From Bacteroidaceae bacterium (GTDB lineage: Bacteria > Bacteroidota > Bacteroidia > Bacteroidales > Bacteroidaceae), in the NCBI GenBank assembly GCA_024699495.1, contig JAILPK010000013.1:1-54323 (forward strand): a stretch of DNA of 54,323 nt. Reading direction: 5' to 3'. The position numbers and the translations under genes are program-made. Positions 15,993 to 24,828 of the stretch are shown one piece after another; positions within the stretch are counted from its first letter, which is position 1; every line of letters begins with the position of its first letter. The notes under the pieces were generated by a model, which was not told the DNA's origin, ran no database searches, and worked only from the letters and a program-made list of their open reading frames with translations.

Positions 15993-18900
15993 TTAATTTG
16001 CCGTTGCCGGAATCGTCCACCATATCTTATAACCATATTCTTCCTGAGATTCAGCATTTATTCTGCATCCAGGATGTCCAAGGAAGATATCGTGCTCGCG
16101 TATTATCTGCTTGGCCAGCATATATGGGATACGGTTTATATCTGGAGAAAACAGATCATGCAAATCGTCTTCAGATAATTGGACACTGTTATTTGTTAAA
16201 GTAAACCTTATAAAATTATTGTTGTTTTCAACAGAGAGAGAACAATTCAAGACGGCTTCTTCCCCACCCGATTTTTCTGACTTTTTTTCAATGCTTGATA
16301 TGGTTCCTTCAATTATGTTTTCTATTAGGAAGCAGAGCAGGTCAGTATCACCTTTTAAGAAAAAATCTTCGGCAGCCTTATCTGATGGCAGAGTAGTAAA
16401 TATATAATCAATTTTGGCACGTTTGCACTTAAGTTTAAATGTATGTCTTGCATATTTTAACAGAAAAGTGGCACACAAAGTACGGCGTCGGAAATTCAAA
16501 GCCGCGGACTGCTGACCTGCTTGTGCACTCAACAGCGAAAAAATCTCTTTATAATAAGACGTCGTTTCACTTAACGTCTGTAGCAGGTTGGTTTCGCCAT
16601 TCATCATACGCATCGCAATCTGACGTATACGTCCCGGATAATACATGGTTTCATGCTTTATACTGCTTAGACAGTTGTCCATAATCATATTCTGAACATG
16701 CAACTGTGTTTCTTCATAAAGGCTTCTTCTGTGTTCGTCCTCAGCCATGCGGAGATTGTCCATTTGCTGCTCATGAAGCAACACTCTTTCTGCAAGGATG
16801 AGTTGAAAATATCTTGAGAGCAGTTGGTCTAGGGTTCTTTGATTTGCTGTTGGAATCTCATTTCCGTAGTCGAATTCCAACGAACCGTCTTCATTCAGGT
16901 GTAAAGCATTAACGTAATGTATTCCATTAATACCAAGCCATGCTTCGTCAAGCAGCTGGTTTACAATCGGAATTTGCCGGAAATCAGAAGGCTCCTGCCC
17001 TATTTCAGTCTGTGGCGCATCGTGATTGGCAGATGCGATGGCAAAGAGGTGCTGATTAAGACTGAGTAGTTGAGACACATCCAGGCGGAAAAGGACTTTT
17101 GGACGATAATAGTAGAAATATGCTATCAGACCGGCAGCTATCAGGAATATCACAAGAAGCGTCAGGGCAATTCGCTGGTTGTCTTGTGAATGTTCAACAG
17201 TCTGGCAATAAGCCTCAAGAGATGTGTCTTGATTTGCCAGTTTGTATAGATAGGTGTACAGATGATTATTGTATCTGTACAGATCCCAATCGTTCTTTGA
17301 GAGAGCAACTACAGCTATTTCGTTGCGAAGGCCTATCAGTAACGAAAAATCTATGCTGTCATGTTTTTCCAACCATATTATGTCTGCTGATTCTCCTGAT
17401 TCCTGAATTAGATACAGTTTCGTAGTGTCGTTCGGATATAAATCCCGATGCCACTGATTTATCAATTGAAGTGCAGAGTCGGCATATAAAAGCGCATCAG
17501 AATAGCGAGCATGTACATTGGCATAATAAACAGAATCAGCCATTCTGTATGCTTCTTGGCGTATAACAATCGAATTTTCTGCATTTATGTCAGCAGAATT
17601 AAATAATGCGGCAATAAGAAAAGATAATACACGTGGTAACCTGAAGAAGAATCTGCTCCCCTGCCCCACTTTGCTTTCGATGCCCAACATGCATACTCGG
17701 AACAGTTGGTTGGTCTTGATGTATTTCTGTATTACTCCTTTGCAATTCATCAGGCCGAAACCGAATCCCTTCTGACCCTTGAATGTTTGGCTTTCGTCGC
17801 CTATCTGACGGTTCCCGATGGTGGACGCATCATAGACATGATGATTTAAAATCAGATTTATATCATCGTCACTAATCCCAACTCCGGTATCAGTTATTGA
17901 CAGTTCAACGTAAGCGTTGCCATCTTCTGTTTCACCTTCTTTTGCTTCAATGGTAACAGAGCCGCCAGGCGGAGTGAATTTGCGAGCATTGTCAGCCAAT
18001 GTGTTTAACATCAGAAGAGTAAGTGCCCGGTCTGCCTTGACTCTCAGATCTGTAGGAATGATATTCAGCTGGATTTGTCGCTGGTCGTATGCAAAGTGTG
18101 CCCGTCGCATCCATTCGAAGAGATCATTCAATTCAAACGTGGAGATTTGCAATGACAATTCTCCCTGACGCATCTGTATCCAGTTGGTTAACAAATCATT
18201 ATATGCATGTATTTGGTCAATGAGTTCACAAATATATTGCAAGCCGTTGGTAGATATTGTATTGCTACGCTCCATCCTGTGTATCTGTTCCAAAATTCTG
18301 TCCAAGAAAGGCATAATGGAATACACAAGCTGAAGTTTGGCACGCTTTTCGATATTCTGTCTCTTATTGAGATTTATTTTCAGTTCTGTGGCCTGTTGTT
18401 CTTCCTCGATTTGTTCACGAAACACAGATATGTCATCCTGTTGTCTTTGTGTGGCAGAGAGAAATTCATGATAAGGAGCAATAAGTTCTTTCAATGCCTT
18501 TACTTCATTGGGATATTGGGCATAAGACAGATTGCTGACAACTGCTTCCATATTATCTGTGAGTCTCAGAGCCTGCTGCAACAACCACTCTTGAGCCTCA
18601 GCACGTTTCTTCCAACGGTCATTAAGATTTATAAACAGAAGAATCAACGCTATCAGAATGACAAAGCATCCTACTAACAACCAAGCCAGCCGGCGGCCTT
18701 CGATCTTTAGTTCCTCGTAACGGCTCTCTTGCTCTGCATCCTCGCGGGTCAACTCAAGGAAGTCGAGGTAATGGTTTCTGTAATCATCGCTCTTGGACTT
18801 GTCTCCTAATGCAGCGTAAGCCATTGAAAGATGTTGGTTTACGCGAGCTTCCCATTCAGGAAGGCGTTTGCCGTTGAGCAGAGCGAGCGCTTTGTTCAGA

Positions 18901-19895
18901 TATGAAATTGCCTGAGGTATTTCACCTCTCATAAACTTCAATTCTCCAATCGTACGCAGCACACAAGCGGCCTGGAACGTGTCCTGTAATTCCATGAAGA
19001 GATTCTCGGCCGCATAAGCCATAGAAAGAGACAAACTGTCTTGCGAGAAGATAGTTTTTAGATAGCGTTCTGTCTCACCTCGACGCAGATGTATGAAAGC
19101 TCTCTGCTGTTCATTTGACATCATCATGGCAAGAGCTTGCATGGAATTGGCTTGGAAATAAATATAACCTCCGCTCCGTGCCAGCGTAAACGTTCTGAAA
19201 AGAGCATCGAACTCGCCAATCGTGATAGTCAACTCATCCTTGCCCCTATACATATCACCAGAGCCACGCATGTAATCGTAATAAAGCCATTGTGACGTGT
19301 CATTTCCTAAAGAACTGTATGGCTCTGCCGCGTCTATCTCCTCTAAGGCCCGGTCAAGTTGTTCTACGTAATAAAAATATGTTGCTGAAACAATATGGTA
19401 TTCACTTCGGGCAAACTGTAAGCGGCGTCTGACATGAGCTGTAAGAGTCTCTTCTTCTTCTGCTATGCGTTCCATGCGTCTGGATGCATGATTCCGGAAA
19501 GTGAAGAACGCATGGTGATCGCTGATACGCTGGGCAACTTTCATGCCCATAACATCGGCAATAAGCAACTCAATCTGATTGTTAGTCAGTGACTGAATAT
19601 TGTCAATCATTACCATTATGCTATCGAAATCCATCTTCTGAAAGCGTTCAAACATAAACGTATTCAGAGCCTCGGCCTGCCTGTCCATATCATTTGCCTC
19701 ACGAGCAAGGAACATTGCCATTGTAGCATAATAGCAGAGGCTGTCAGTATTCTTATATCTCCAAGAATGTGCCAGCTGATTAAGAGAATCCAGATCATCC
19801 TCAAGCACTTTAGACTCGGAGCCATTGTGTATGCCGCAACTGGCAATACATAATGCCGACAGAAGAATTGATAATATGTTCTTCAGACTTAACAA
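15993..19895 (-). CDS. Giant lipoprotein sensor kinase with TPRs and two ATPase-like regions
   Basis: 1300 residues. A lipoprotein-like leader ends CIASC (Cys20). TPR-like helical hairpins fill about 30-390, followed by a membrane helix (LAWLLVGCFVILIALILLF, about 400-425) and a coiled coil. A complete HATPase follows: N box NTLADNARKF near Asn636, DTGVGISDDD, and GQKGFGFGLMNCKG near 713. No obvious phospho-His motif precedes it. A second sensor-like segment (about 745-905) and second membrane helix (LLVIFLIAAGLIAYFYY, about 910-930) lead to IKHETMYYPGR with His1081, then a divergent ATPase-like end. The layout resembles Bacteroidetes kinases annotated with DUF5112/DUF5113. It is preceded by a TPR gene and followed by its regulator. 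Confidence 0.8.
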   Translation of the reverse strand: MLSLKNILSILLSALCIASCGIHNGSESKVLEDDLDSLNQLAHSWRYKNTDSLCYYATMAMFLAREANDMDRQAEALNTFMFERFQKMDFDSIMVMIDNIQSLTNNQIELLIADVMGMKVAQRISDHHAFFTFRNHASRRMERIAEEEETLTAHVRRRLQFARSEYHIVSATYFYYVEQLDRALEEIDAAEPYSSLGNDTSQWLYYDYMRGSGDMYRGKDELTITIGEFDALFRTFTLARSGGYIYFQANSMQALAMMMSNEQQRAFIHLRRGETERYLKTIFSQDSLSLSMAYAAENLFMELQDTFQAACVLRTIGELKFMRGEIPQAISYLNKALALLNGKRLPEWEARVNQHLSMAYAALGDKSKSDDYRNHYLDFLELTREDAEQESRYEELKIEGRRLAWLLVGCFVILIALILLFINLNDRWKKRAEAQEWLLQQALRLTDNMEAVVSNLSYAQYPNEVKALKELIAPYHEFLSATQRQQDDISVFREQIEEEQQATELKINLNKRQNIEKRAKLQLVYSIMPFLDRILEQIHRMERSNTISTNGLQYICELIDQIHAYNDLLTNWIQMRQGELSLQISTFELNDLFEWMRRAHFAYDQRQIQLNIIPTDLRVKADRALTLLMLNTLADNARKFTPPGGSVTIEAKEGETEDGNAYVELSITDTGVGISDDDINLILNHHVYDASTIGNRQIGDESQTFKGQKGFGFGLMNCKGVIQKYIKTNQLFRVCMLGIESKVGQGSRFFFRLPRVLSFLIAALFNSADINAENSIVIRQEAYRMADSVYYANVHARYSDALLYADSALQLINQWHRDLYPNDTTKLYLIQESGESADIIWLEKHDSIDFSLLIGLRNEIAVVALSKNDWDLYRYNNHLYTYLYKLANQDTSLEAYCQTVEHSQDNQRIALTLLVIFLIAAGLIAYFYYYRPKVLFRLDVSQLLSLNQHLFAIASANHDAPQTEIGQEPSDFRQIPIVNQLLDEAWLGINGIHYVNALHLNEDGSLEFDYGNEIPTANQRTLDQLLSRYFQLILAERVLLHEQQMDNLRMAEDEHRRSLYEETQLHVQNMIMDNCLSSIKHETMYYPGRIRQIAMRMMNGETNLLQTLSETTSYYKEIFSLLSAQAGQQSAALNFRRRTLCATFLLKYARHTFKLKCKRAKIDYIFTTLPSDKAAEDFFLKGDTDLLCFLIENIIEGTISSIEKKSEKSGGEEAVLNCSLSVENNNNFIRFTLTNNSVQLSEDDLHDLFSPDINRIPYMLAKQIIREHDIFLGHPGCRINAESQEEYGYKIWWTIPATAN

Positions 19896-19911
19896 TTCTC
19901 AGCTGCTAAAT

Positions 19912-21132
19912 TTATTGTTGTTGATTAAGCAGACGATCCATTTCGTCAAATTCTTCGCCCATATTCAAGTGCAGATAAATACGGTAAAGCGGAGCGGCCC
20001 ACCGGCTTACTTGATCCGGTTGCATTTCACGAACTTTTTCCATTGGCAGTTTGGCCAAATTATACAAGCTGCGAATAATCTCCTGATCCCGTTTGCATTT
20101 AGGGTCGTTGAGATCTGTGCACGCTTGCTCTGTATAGATGACAGCGAGATTGAGTGATGCAATTCCCTTGTTATAGTATGCATCTACGTAATTGCTGTCA
20201 CATGCCAGGCAGGAGTCACATATATTTATAACTTCGCGGTCTTTATTCTGTTTTAATAAAATAAGTGACTTTGCATACCAATACAGAGGATTACGGTTAT
20301 TCTGGGCAATCATGGAGTCAACGACAGAAAGGCCGTAATCCAACTGCTTAGTGGCTACATAATAGTCAACTAAGTGAGTGAAGAAATATTGATGAGAGGG
20401 ATATTTGTTTATTCCTTCCCAAAGTGACTCAACATGTTTCGTAGTATCATTTTTTGCTAACCAAGCCTCACACAACAACTCTTGAATGAGATGGTTCTTT
20501 AGATTTGCATCGATAGCCAGCTTGGCATATCGGATTATGCCGTCGTAGTTGTTAAAATTGTTTGCAGATGTGACGGCCAGATATGCTGCGCGAGGCAGCA
20601 AGGTGTCAGTTTCCTGAAGCTTATCCTTCTCCAATATTGGGTGGGCTGTTGATGAAATGTACTCGTCCAAATAATCAAATGCGGTGGGGTACATCTGCTT
20701 GCGGTAATTATATTGCCCCCCCTTGAAAAGATTGCTGCGATAATGCAACATCAGGTCCCTGCCCTTCTTGCGGTTTTTTATCTTGATTTTTCCCTTTTCG
20801 TTGGGAAGCTGTTCAAGACTGTCTATTTGCTCCACCCTCTTAAAGATGGTAAGAATTGTATTGAAAAACTTTGCCGTATCAGATTTCTGGTGAAGATAAA
20901 GTTTCATGTTCTCGGCATCATTCATCTTCACATTACATTCAAGAGCAAGACGCAGACATTCGATCTTGTCATCATGTTTTGTCTCGCTTTTAGCTAATTC
21001 TGCAAGAAGATTCTTTTCTGTTTCTTCCAGCTTTGTGCCTTTCTTTATATTATCCTTAGCTTGCTTAATCACGTTAGCCGCTATAGCCGGCAATGTGACA
21101 ATCAACAATAAGGTGATGATTGTTTTTTTCAT
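19912..21132 (-). CDS. Exported TPR-repeat protein
   Basis: 406 residues with a cleavable signal peptide (MKKTIITLLLIVTLPAIAAN). The rest is almost all alpha-helical with TPR-like spacing; clear examples are NFNNYDGIIRYAKLAIDANL, DSNYVDAYYNKGIASLNLA and the region around AKSLILLKQNKD. Its likely role is a periplasmic protein-protein interaction scaffold. It ends 16 bases before the sensor kinase gene, whose input region is also TPR-like. It starts 11 bases after the GH51 gene, so all are in one transcription unit. A contribution to sensing is a reasonable inference, not shown. Confidence 0.75.
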   Translation of the reverse strand: MKKTIITLLLIVTLPAIAANVIKQAKDNIKKGTKLEETEKNLLAELAKSETKHDDKIECLRLALECNVKMNDAENMKLYLHQKSDTAKFFNTILTIFKRVEQIDSLEQLPNEKGKIKIKNRKKGRDLMLHYRSNLFKGGQYNYRKQMYPTAFDYLDEYISSTAHPILEKDKLQETDTLLPRAAYLAVTSANNFNNYDGIIRYAKLAIDANLKNHLIQELLCEAWLAKNDTTKHVESLWEGINKYPSHQYFFTHLVDYYVATKQLDYGLSVVDSMIAQNNRNPLYWYAKSLILLKQNKDREVINICDSCLACDSNYVDAYYNKGIASLNLAVIYTEQACTDLNDPKCKRDQEIIRSLYNLAKLPMEKVREMQPDQVSRWAAPLYRIYLHLNMGEEFDEMDRLLNQQQ

Positions 21133-21143
21133 AAAACTGTTTA

Positions 21144-23684
21144 TTATAATTCGATTATAGTGAAACTGTATGGCGGTAATTCATAGTTGAATCTGTCGGA
21201 GACATCAACCGCTGATGTCTGAGGCTCAACTTTCTGACTGTCCCAAGCCCCTTGCAATGTCGTAACCTTAGTTGTTTTAGATGCAAGTCCTGGACAATTT
21301 ATTTCTGTTTTTACACTTTTTGGAAGTATATTGACTATTTTAAGATATGTTTTCCCGTTTCGGGTATCATTTACAGTGCTGATAGCCAGACGCTTACGCA
21401 CATCAGAGGATTGTATTTCCAAACTGAGCGAGCAATCTACATATCTGTCGCCGCTGTGCTGACCATGTAACATCTGTGTGTAATAGTCTGTGGTTAGGGT
21501 AACCTTACCATTGTCAAAATAGATAAGGTCCGGGTTCCATTGAGTATGATTTGCTTTGGCCAATAATGGGGCATAACTGCTCATCGATACGATGTCACCA
21601 TTACGCTCAAGATTGCATATATGCATTGCGCATGTTAATGCAGTTTCCATTGTCAACTTTCGCCCCTGACCATGTGATGCATATTCACCGAGATATACCT
21701 TCGAAGCAGAGCGGTCATAGTTGTCATAGAAATCCTGATGGTTAAAATACCAGCCTGGTGAAACATAATAATGTTCATCAATCATGTCTATTGCGTTGTC
21801 TTTTGCCAAACGCCACCCCTGTTCATAGTCACTTCCTTCATAAAACGGGCCGGCCGTTCCACATATTTGAATATTGGGATACTTAGCTTTTACTGCCTTG
21901 ATAATCATCAGATATCTTTCGGTGAAGGTTTCACTTATAAGGTCTTCATTACCGATTCCTAAATAATGCAGGTTGAAGGGCTTGGGATGACCGGCTTCAG
22001 CTCGCATTTTGGCCCATTTATTCGTCTTGGGATCACCGTTGGCCCATTCTATCAAATCAAGTAAATCCTGAATATACTCTCCCATCTTTTCCATGGGAAT
22101 GCCGCCTTGTTGACCACCACCGCCACGGCTGCTGTTCTGGCATGGAACGCCTGCTGCCAACACAGGCAGAGGCTCCATCCCCATATCCTCACACATCAGG
22201 AAAAACTCGTAGAAACCAAGTCCGCGGGTTTGATGATACCCCCAAATGTTTCTTGCCCCCTTGCGCGTTTCTATCGGACCTATTGTTTCCTTCCAGTGAT
22301 AAATGTTTTCCAAACCATCACCATGTGTAACACAGCCGCCTGGGAATCTCATGAAACGCGGTTTCAATTGTTCCAAAGCGTCTGCCAAATCCCGCCTTAG
22401 ACCATTTTTGCGGTTCTTATATGTTTTTTGTGGAAAGAGGCTTACAATATCAAAAGCCAGTTTCGATTGTTTTGTGGGAATAATACTTAGGCAGGCATTC
22501 TCAGCATCTTCATTGGCTTTGATTACTGCTGTCTTTCTTGCCCAGTCTCTGTTTGCGGAAGAAATGCTTGTCTCACCGATTATCTTATCGCCATTGCGGA
22601 GCACCAAACGTAGCTTCCCGCCTTTCCCGGATAGCAGACGGGTGAAAATACTTACATCATATTTTTCGCCCTTGCATACCCGTATGCCATCAAAGCCGTC
22701 ATTTGTCAGACAAGCCCCGGGCTTAACTACATCAAGCACCGCATAGTGAGCCTGATTCGGATGTATTGGACTTTCAGTTGATATTGTAAACGTGGCACCT
22801 TCCCCCTCCAGTTTCCAGCTGTTAGAAGCAGTCCAGTTGGGTTCTTTTCCGCCTTCTTCTTCATTATATTCGAAGTCGCGATTCTGTATGAGTTCAGCAT
22901 AAAGGCCGCCATCAGCACTGTAGTTAATGTCTTCAAAGAATATGCCAATCAGCTTGTCGCTTATTGGCTTGCTGTTATTAATGTCTATATTTACTTTGGC
23001 CTTTACCTCTTCTAAAACAGCGAATCTTTTATTGTCATCAGCGCAGGTCTCTTTATCCATTGTATGCCGCGCTTCAGATGCTGTCTGGCTGTTAATAAGA
23101 TATTCCACTTCATTCCATGATACACGCAGAACATCACCCTTATATTTGTGCCCATTCAGAGTTATTTCTTTCTGTGGTGACGTTACTTCGGTAATCTTAA
23201 CCGGTTCGCTAAAATGGTAAGCATCTGTTGACTGAGTCTGAAACCATTCATTCTGAGCATTATGGAACCTCACAATTATAATATCATCAACAACGGCAAC
23301 GAGCGGATCAAGGCACTGCCCTACCCCACTCATAAAAGGGTAATCCTGAGGCTTCCAGTGGAACAGGTCGGGGGTTGTTGCTATAGCGAACTGATTTACA
23401 CGGTTGTTCACACTCCATACAGCAACCCACATCCCGTCAGCCTTGCGGGCCAGACTGGGAGTATGCATCTTCTTCTCAGCCCCCCATGCGCCATAGTCTG
23501 ATTTTACAAACGATGTCCCGTTGGCTATTTCCATCCATGTGTGACCATTGCTACTATAAGCAAAAGAGAGGCCATCTTGGGGCCGGGCATTAAAGCCAAT
23601 CAAAGAGACAGAATCTGGCACATTTGCCTCTGCTGTTAATATAACTGTTGATAATATTGTAAGGGCAAAAAATAATCGCTTCAT
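21144..23684 (-). CDS. GH51 alpha-L-arabinofuranosidase with N-terminal beta-propeller-like domain
   Basis: 846 residues with signal peptide (MKRLFFALTILSTVILTAEA). Residues about 25-200 carry repeated SSNGHTW, ATTPDLFHW and STDAYHF motifs like blades of a GH43-type propeller, but too few for a full catalytic fold. The GH51 part starts at INNSKPISDKLIGIFFEDIN. It has RFPGGC, GIGNEDL with likely acid/base Glu580, and YLGEYASHG with likely nucleophile Glu667, and ends with a beta sandwich. There is no T9SS-like tail, unlike the GH51 enzyme at 1735, so this one is probably periplasmic. It lies inside the LptD-to-kinase run. Confidence 0.88.
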   Translation of the reverse strand: MKRLFFALTILSTVILTAEANVPDSVSLIGFNARPQDGLSFAYSSNGHTWMEIANGTSFVKSDYGAWGAEKKMHTPSLARKADGMWVAVWSVNNRVNQFAIATTPDLFHWKPQDYPFMSGVGQCLDPLVAVVDDIIIVRFHNAQNEWFQTQSTDAYHFSEPVKITEVTSPQKEITLNGHKYKGDVLRVSWNEVEYLINSQTASEARHTMDKETCADDNKRFAVLEEVKAKVNIDINNSKPISDKLIGIFFEDINYSADGGLYAELIQNRDFEYNEEEGGKEPNWTASNSWKLEGEGATFTISTESPIHPNQAHYAVLDVVKPGACLTNDGFDGIRVCKGEKYDVSIFTRLLSGKGGKLRLVLRNGDKIIGETSISSANRDWARKTAVIKANEDAENACLSIIPTKQSKLAFDIVSLFPQKTYKNRKNGLRRDLADALEQLKPRFMRFPGGCVTHGDGLENIYHWKETIGPIETRKGARNIWGYHQTRGLGFYEFFLMCEDMGMEPLPVLAAGVPCQNSSRGGGGQQGGIPMEKMGEYIQDLLDLIEWANGDPKTNKWAKMRAEAGHPKPFNLHYLGIGNEDLISETFTERYLMIIKAVKAKYPNIQICGTAGPFYEGSDYEQGWRLAKDNAIDMIDEHYYVSPGWYFNHQDFYDNYDRSASKVYLGEYASHGQGRKLTMETALTCAMHICNLERNGDIVSMSSYAPLLAKANHTQWNPDLIYFDNGKVTLTTDYYTQMLHGQHSGDRYVDCSLSLEIQSSDVRKRLAISTVNDTRNGKTYLKIVNILPKSVKTEINCPGLASKTTKVTTLQGAWDSQKVEPQTSAVDVSDRFNYELPPYSFTIIEL

Positions 23685-23746
23685 AGCTTATGGTTTTAAT
23701 ATTGTGAGTATGGATGTGCTTATTATATAAAAACATTTAGCTCATG

Positions 23747-24433
23747 CTATTGTTGCAATACCTTGCCAAGCTGACGGATAGCAATTGGTGTAGTGACGCC
23801 GCTTGACATAAGAAGCAGGGTGTCTGTGCGGTCTGTTGTGCTAGTGTTCGGAGTCAGTGAAATCATGACTTTGTTATCACCTTGTTCGCCGCTCGTACTC
23901 TCTGGAGTCAGCCATGTTCCATCTTTGGCTGATAATGTCCAGTTGGCATGTGTTACAAAGTGCAGCGAGTCGGTGAGTACATGTGCCGAGTCGGTGAGCA
24001 GATTGATTTCTGACGGGAATCCCTGTTCATCATTAGACACCCCCGGTCGGATTAATTCGTGGAACGGCGATTGGTAGTAACGCGATGCAACTGAATACTC
24101 ATCAGCTCTTACTGTTACATCTACTGAACGCCATGCGCCTGTAGTGTTCGGCTCAAATGAGAGTGTAACTACCGCATCTACAAGAGTGTTGGCATATGGA
24201 TTATCAAGGCTCTGTCGTCCGCTGGGTATTGTACACCAAGTCTGACTGGATAGCAAAAGCCAAGATTCCGTGCTCGCGAAATAGATAGAATCAGTTGGCT
24301 GATCAGCATAAACCAAAGCGCGTCCGGCGTAAGGATAATAGATTAAAGATCTGTGGTATTCATTCTCTTTTATGCAAGAGTGCATAGAAAACACAGCAAG
24401 GATTGCCAATGGAATAAGGATTTTCTTTTTCAT
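23747..24433 (-). CDS. BACON-domain-like lipoprotein
   Basis: 228 residues. The leader MKKKILIPLAILAVFSMHSC ends with a candidate lipidated Cys20. Two immunoglobulin-like units follow; both have the BACON pattern of an aromatic W-L core and a terminal I-R-Q: DSIYFASTESWLLL with WCTIPSG, and DSLHFVTHANWTLS with GTWLTPES, ending TPIAIRQLGK. BACON domains in Bacteroidetes are usually carbohydrate- or mucin-associated surface modules. It sits 62 bases upstream of the GH51 gene on the same strand, compatible with a glycan role. Confidence 0.65.
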   Translation of the reverse strand: MKKKILIPLAILAVFSMHSCIKENEYHRSLIYYPYAGRALVYADQPTDSIYFASTESWLLLSSQTWCTIPSGRQSLDNPYANTLVDAVVTLSFEPNTTGAWRSVDVTVRADEYSVASRYYQSPFHELIRPGVSNDEQGFPSEINLLTDSAHVLTDSLHFVTHANWTLSAKDGTWLTPESTSGEQGDNKVMISLTPNTSTTDRTDTLLLMSSGVTTPIAIRQLGKVLQQ

Positions 24434-24467
24434 TTCCTTCTTATTTTTATTTGTTTATAATCTGAGT

Positions 24468-24818
24468 TCAGTCAAATAAATATAATTGTATGGGCTCGTC
24501 TGTTAAGCTCTTCTGTACCCTGTCTTCAGGAGTGATCGTCTCATCTGCAAAATCAAAGTCAAGCTGCACAGCTACATGCGGTTTCAAACCATAGACTCCA
24601 CGTGAGATGTGGCGGAAAATAGAACGCCGATAATGGCAGGCCTGCCAGAGATAACGCTTCAGATTATCACGTAGGGCCGCATAGTCTAAGTCCTGATTGA
24701 AAAAACTGGTGTGAATATTGAAAATGCGACGTGAGATATTGCATAGACGCATGCCTTCCGGCCCTGCTTCTATGAGTATTGAAATCAAATCTCTATAATA
24801 TCTGTTGTCCATATTCAA
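24468..24818 (-). CDS. Small winged-helix-like conserved protein
   Basis: 116 residues, no signal peptide. The N-terminal 70 residues (YYRDLISILIEAGPEGMRLC NISRRIF, then RDNLKRYLWQ and the beta-hairpin-like GVYGLKP) resemble a winged-helix fold that Bacteroidetes genomes carry as an uncharacterised family. The C terminus is acidic and ends IQLYLFD. It begins 10 bases after the LptD stop and precedes the BACON lipoprotein by 34 bases. DNA binding is only a fold-based guess. Confidence 0.6.
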   Translation of the reverse strand: MNMDNRYYRDLISILIEAGPEGMRLCNISRRIFNIHTSFFNQDLDYAALRDNLKRYLWQACHYRRSIFRHISRGVYGLKPHVAVQLDFDFADETITPEDRVQKSLTDEPIQLYLFD

Positions 24819-24828
24819 TGTGAAGATA

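Noticed and set aside
21144..24433. A polysaccharide utilisation locus
   Set aside because: A GH51 enzyme and BACON lipoprotein are adjacent, but no SusC, SusD or hybrid two-component regulator of the classical type lies beside them.
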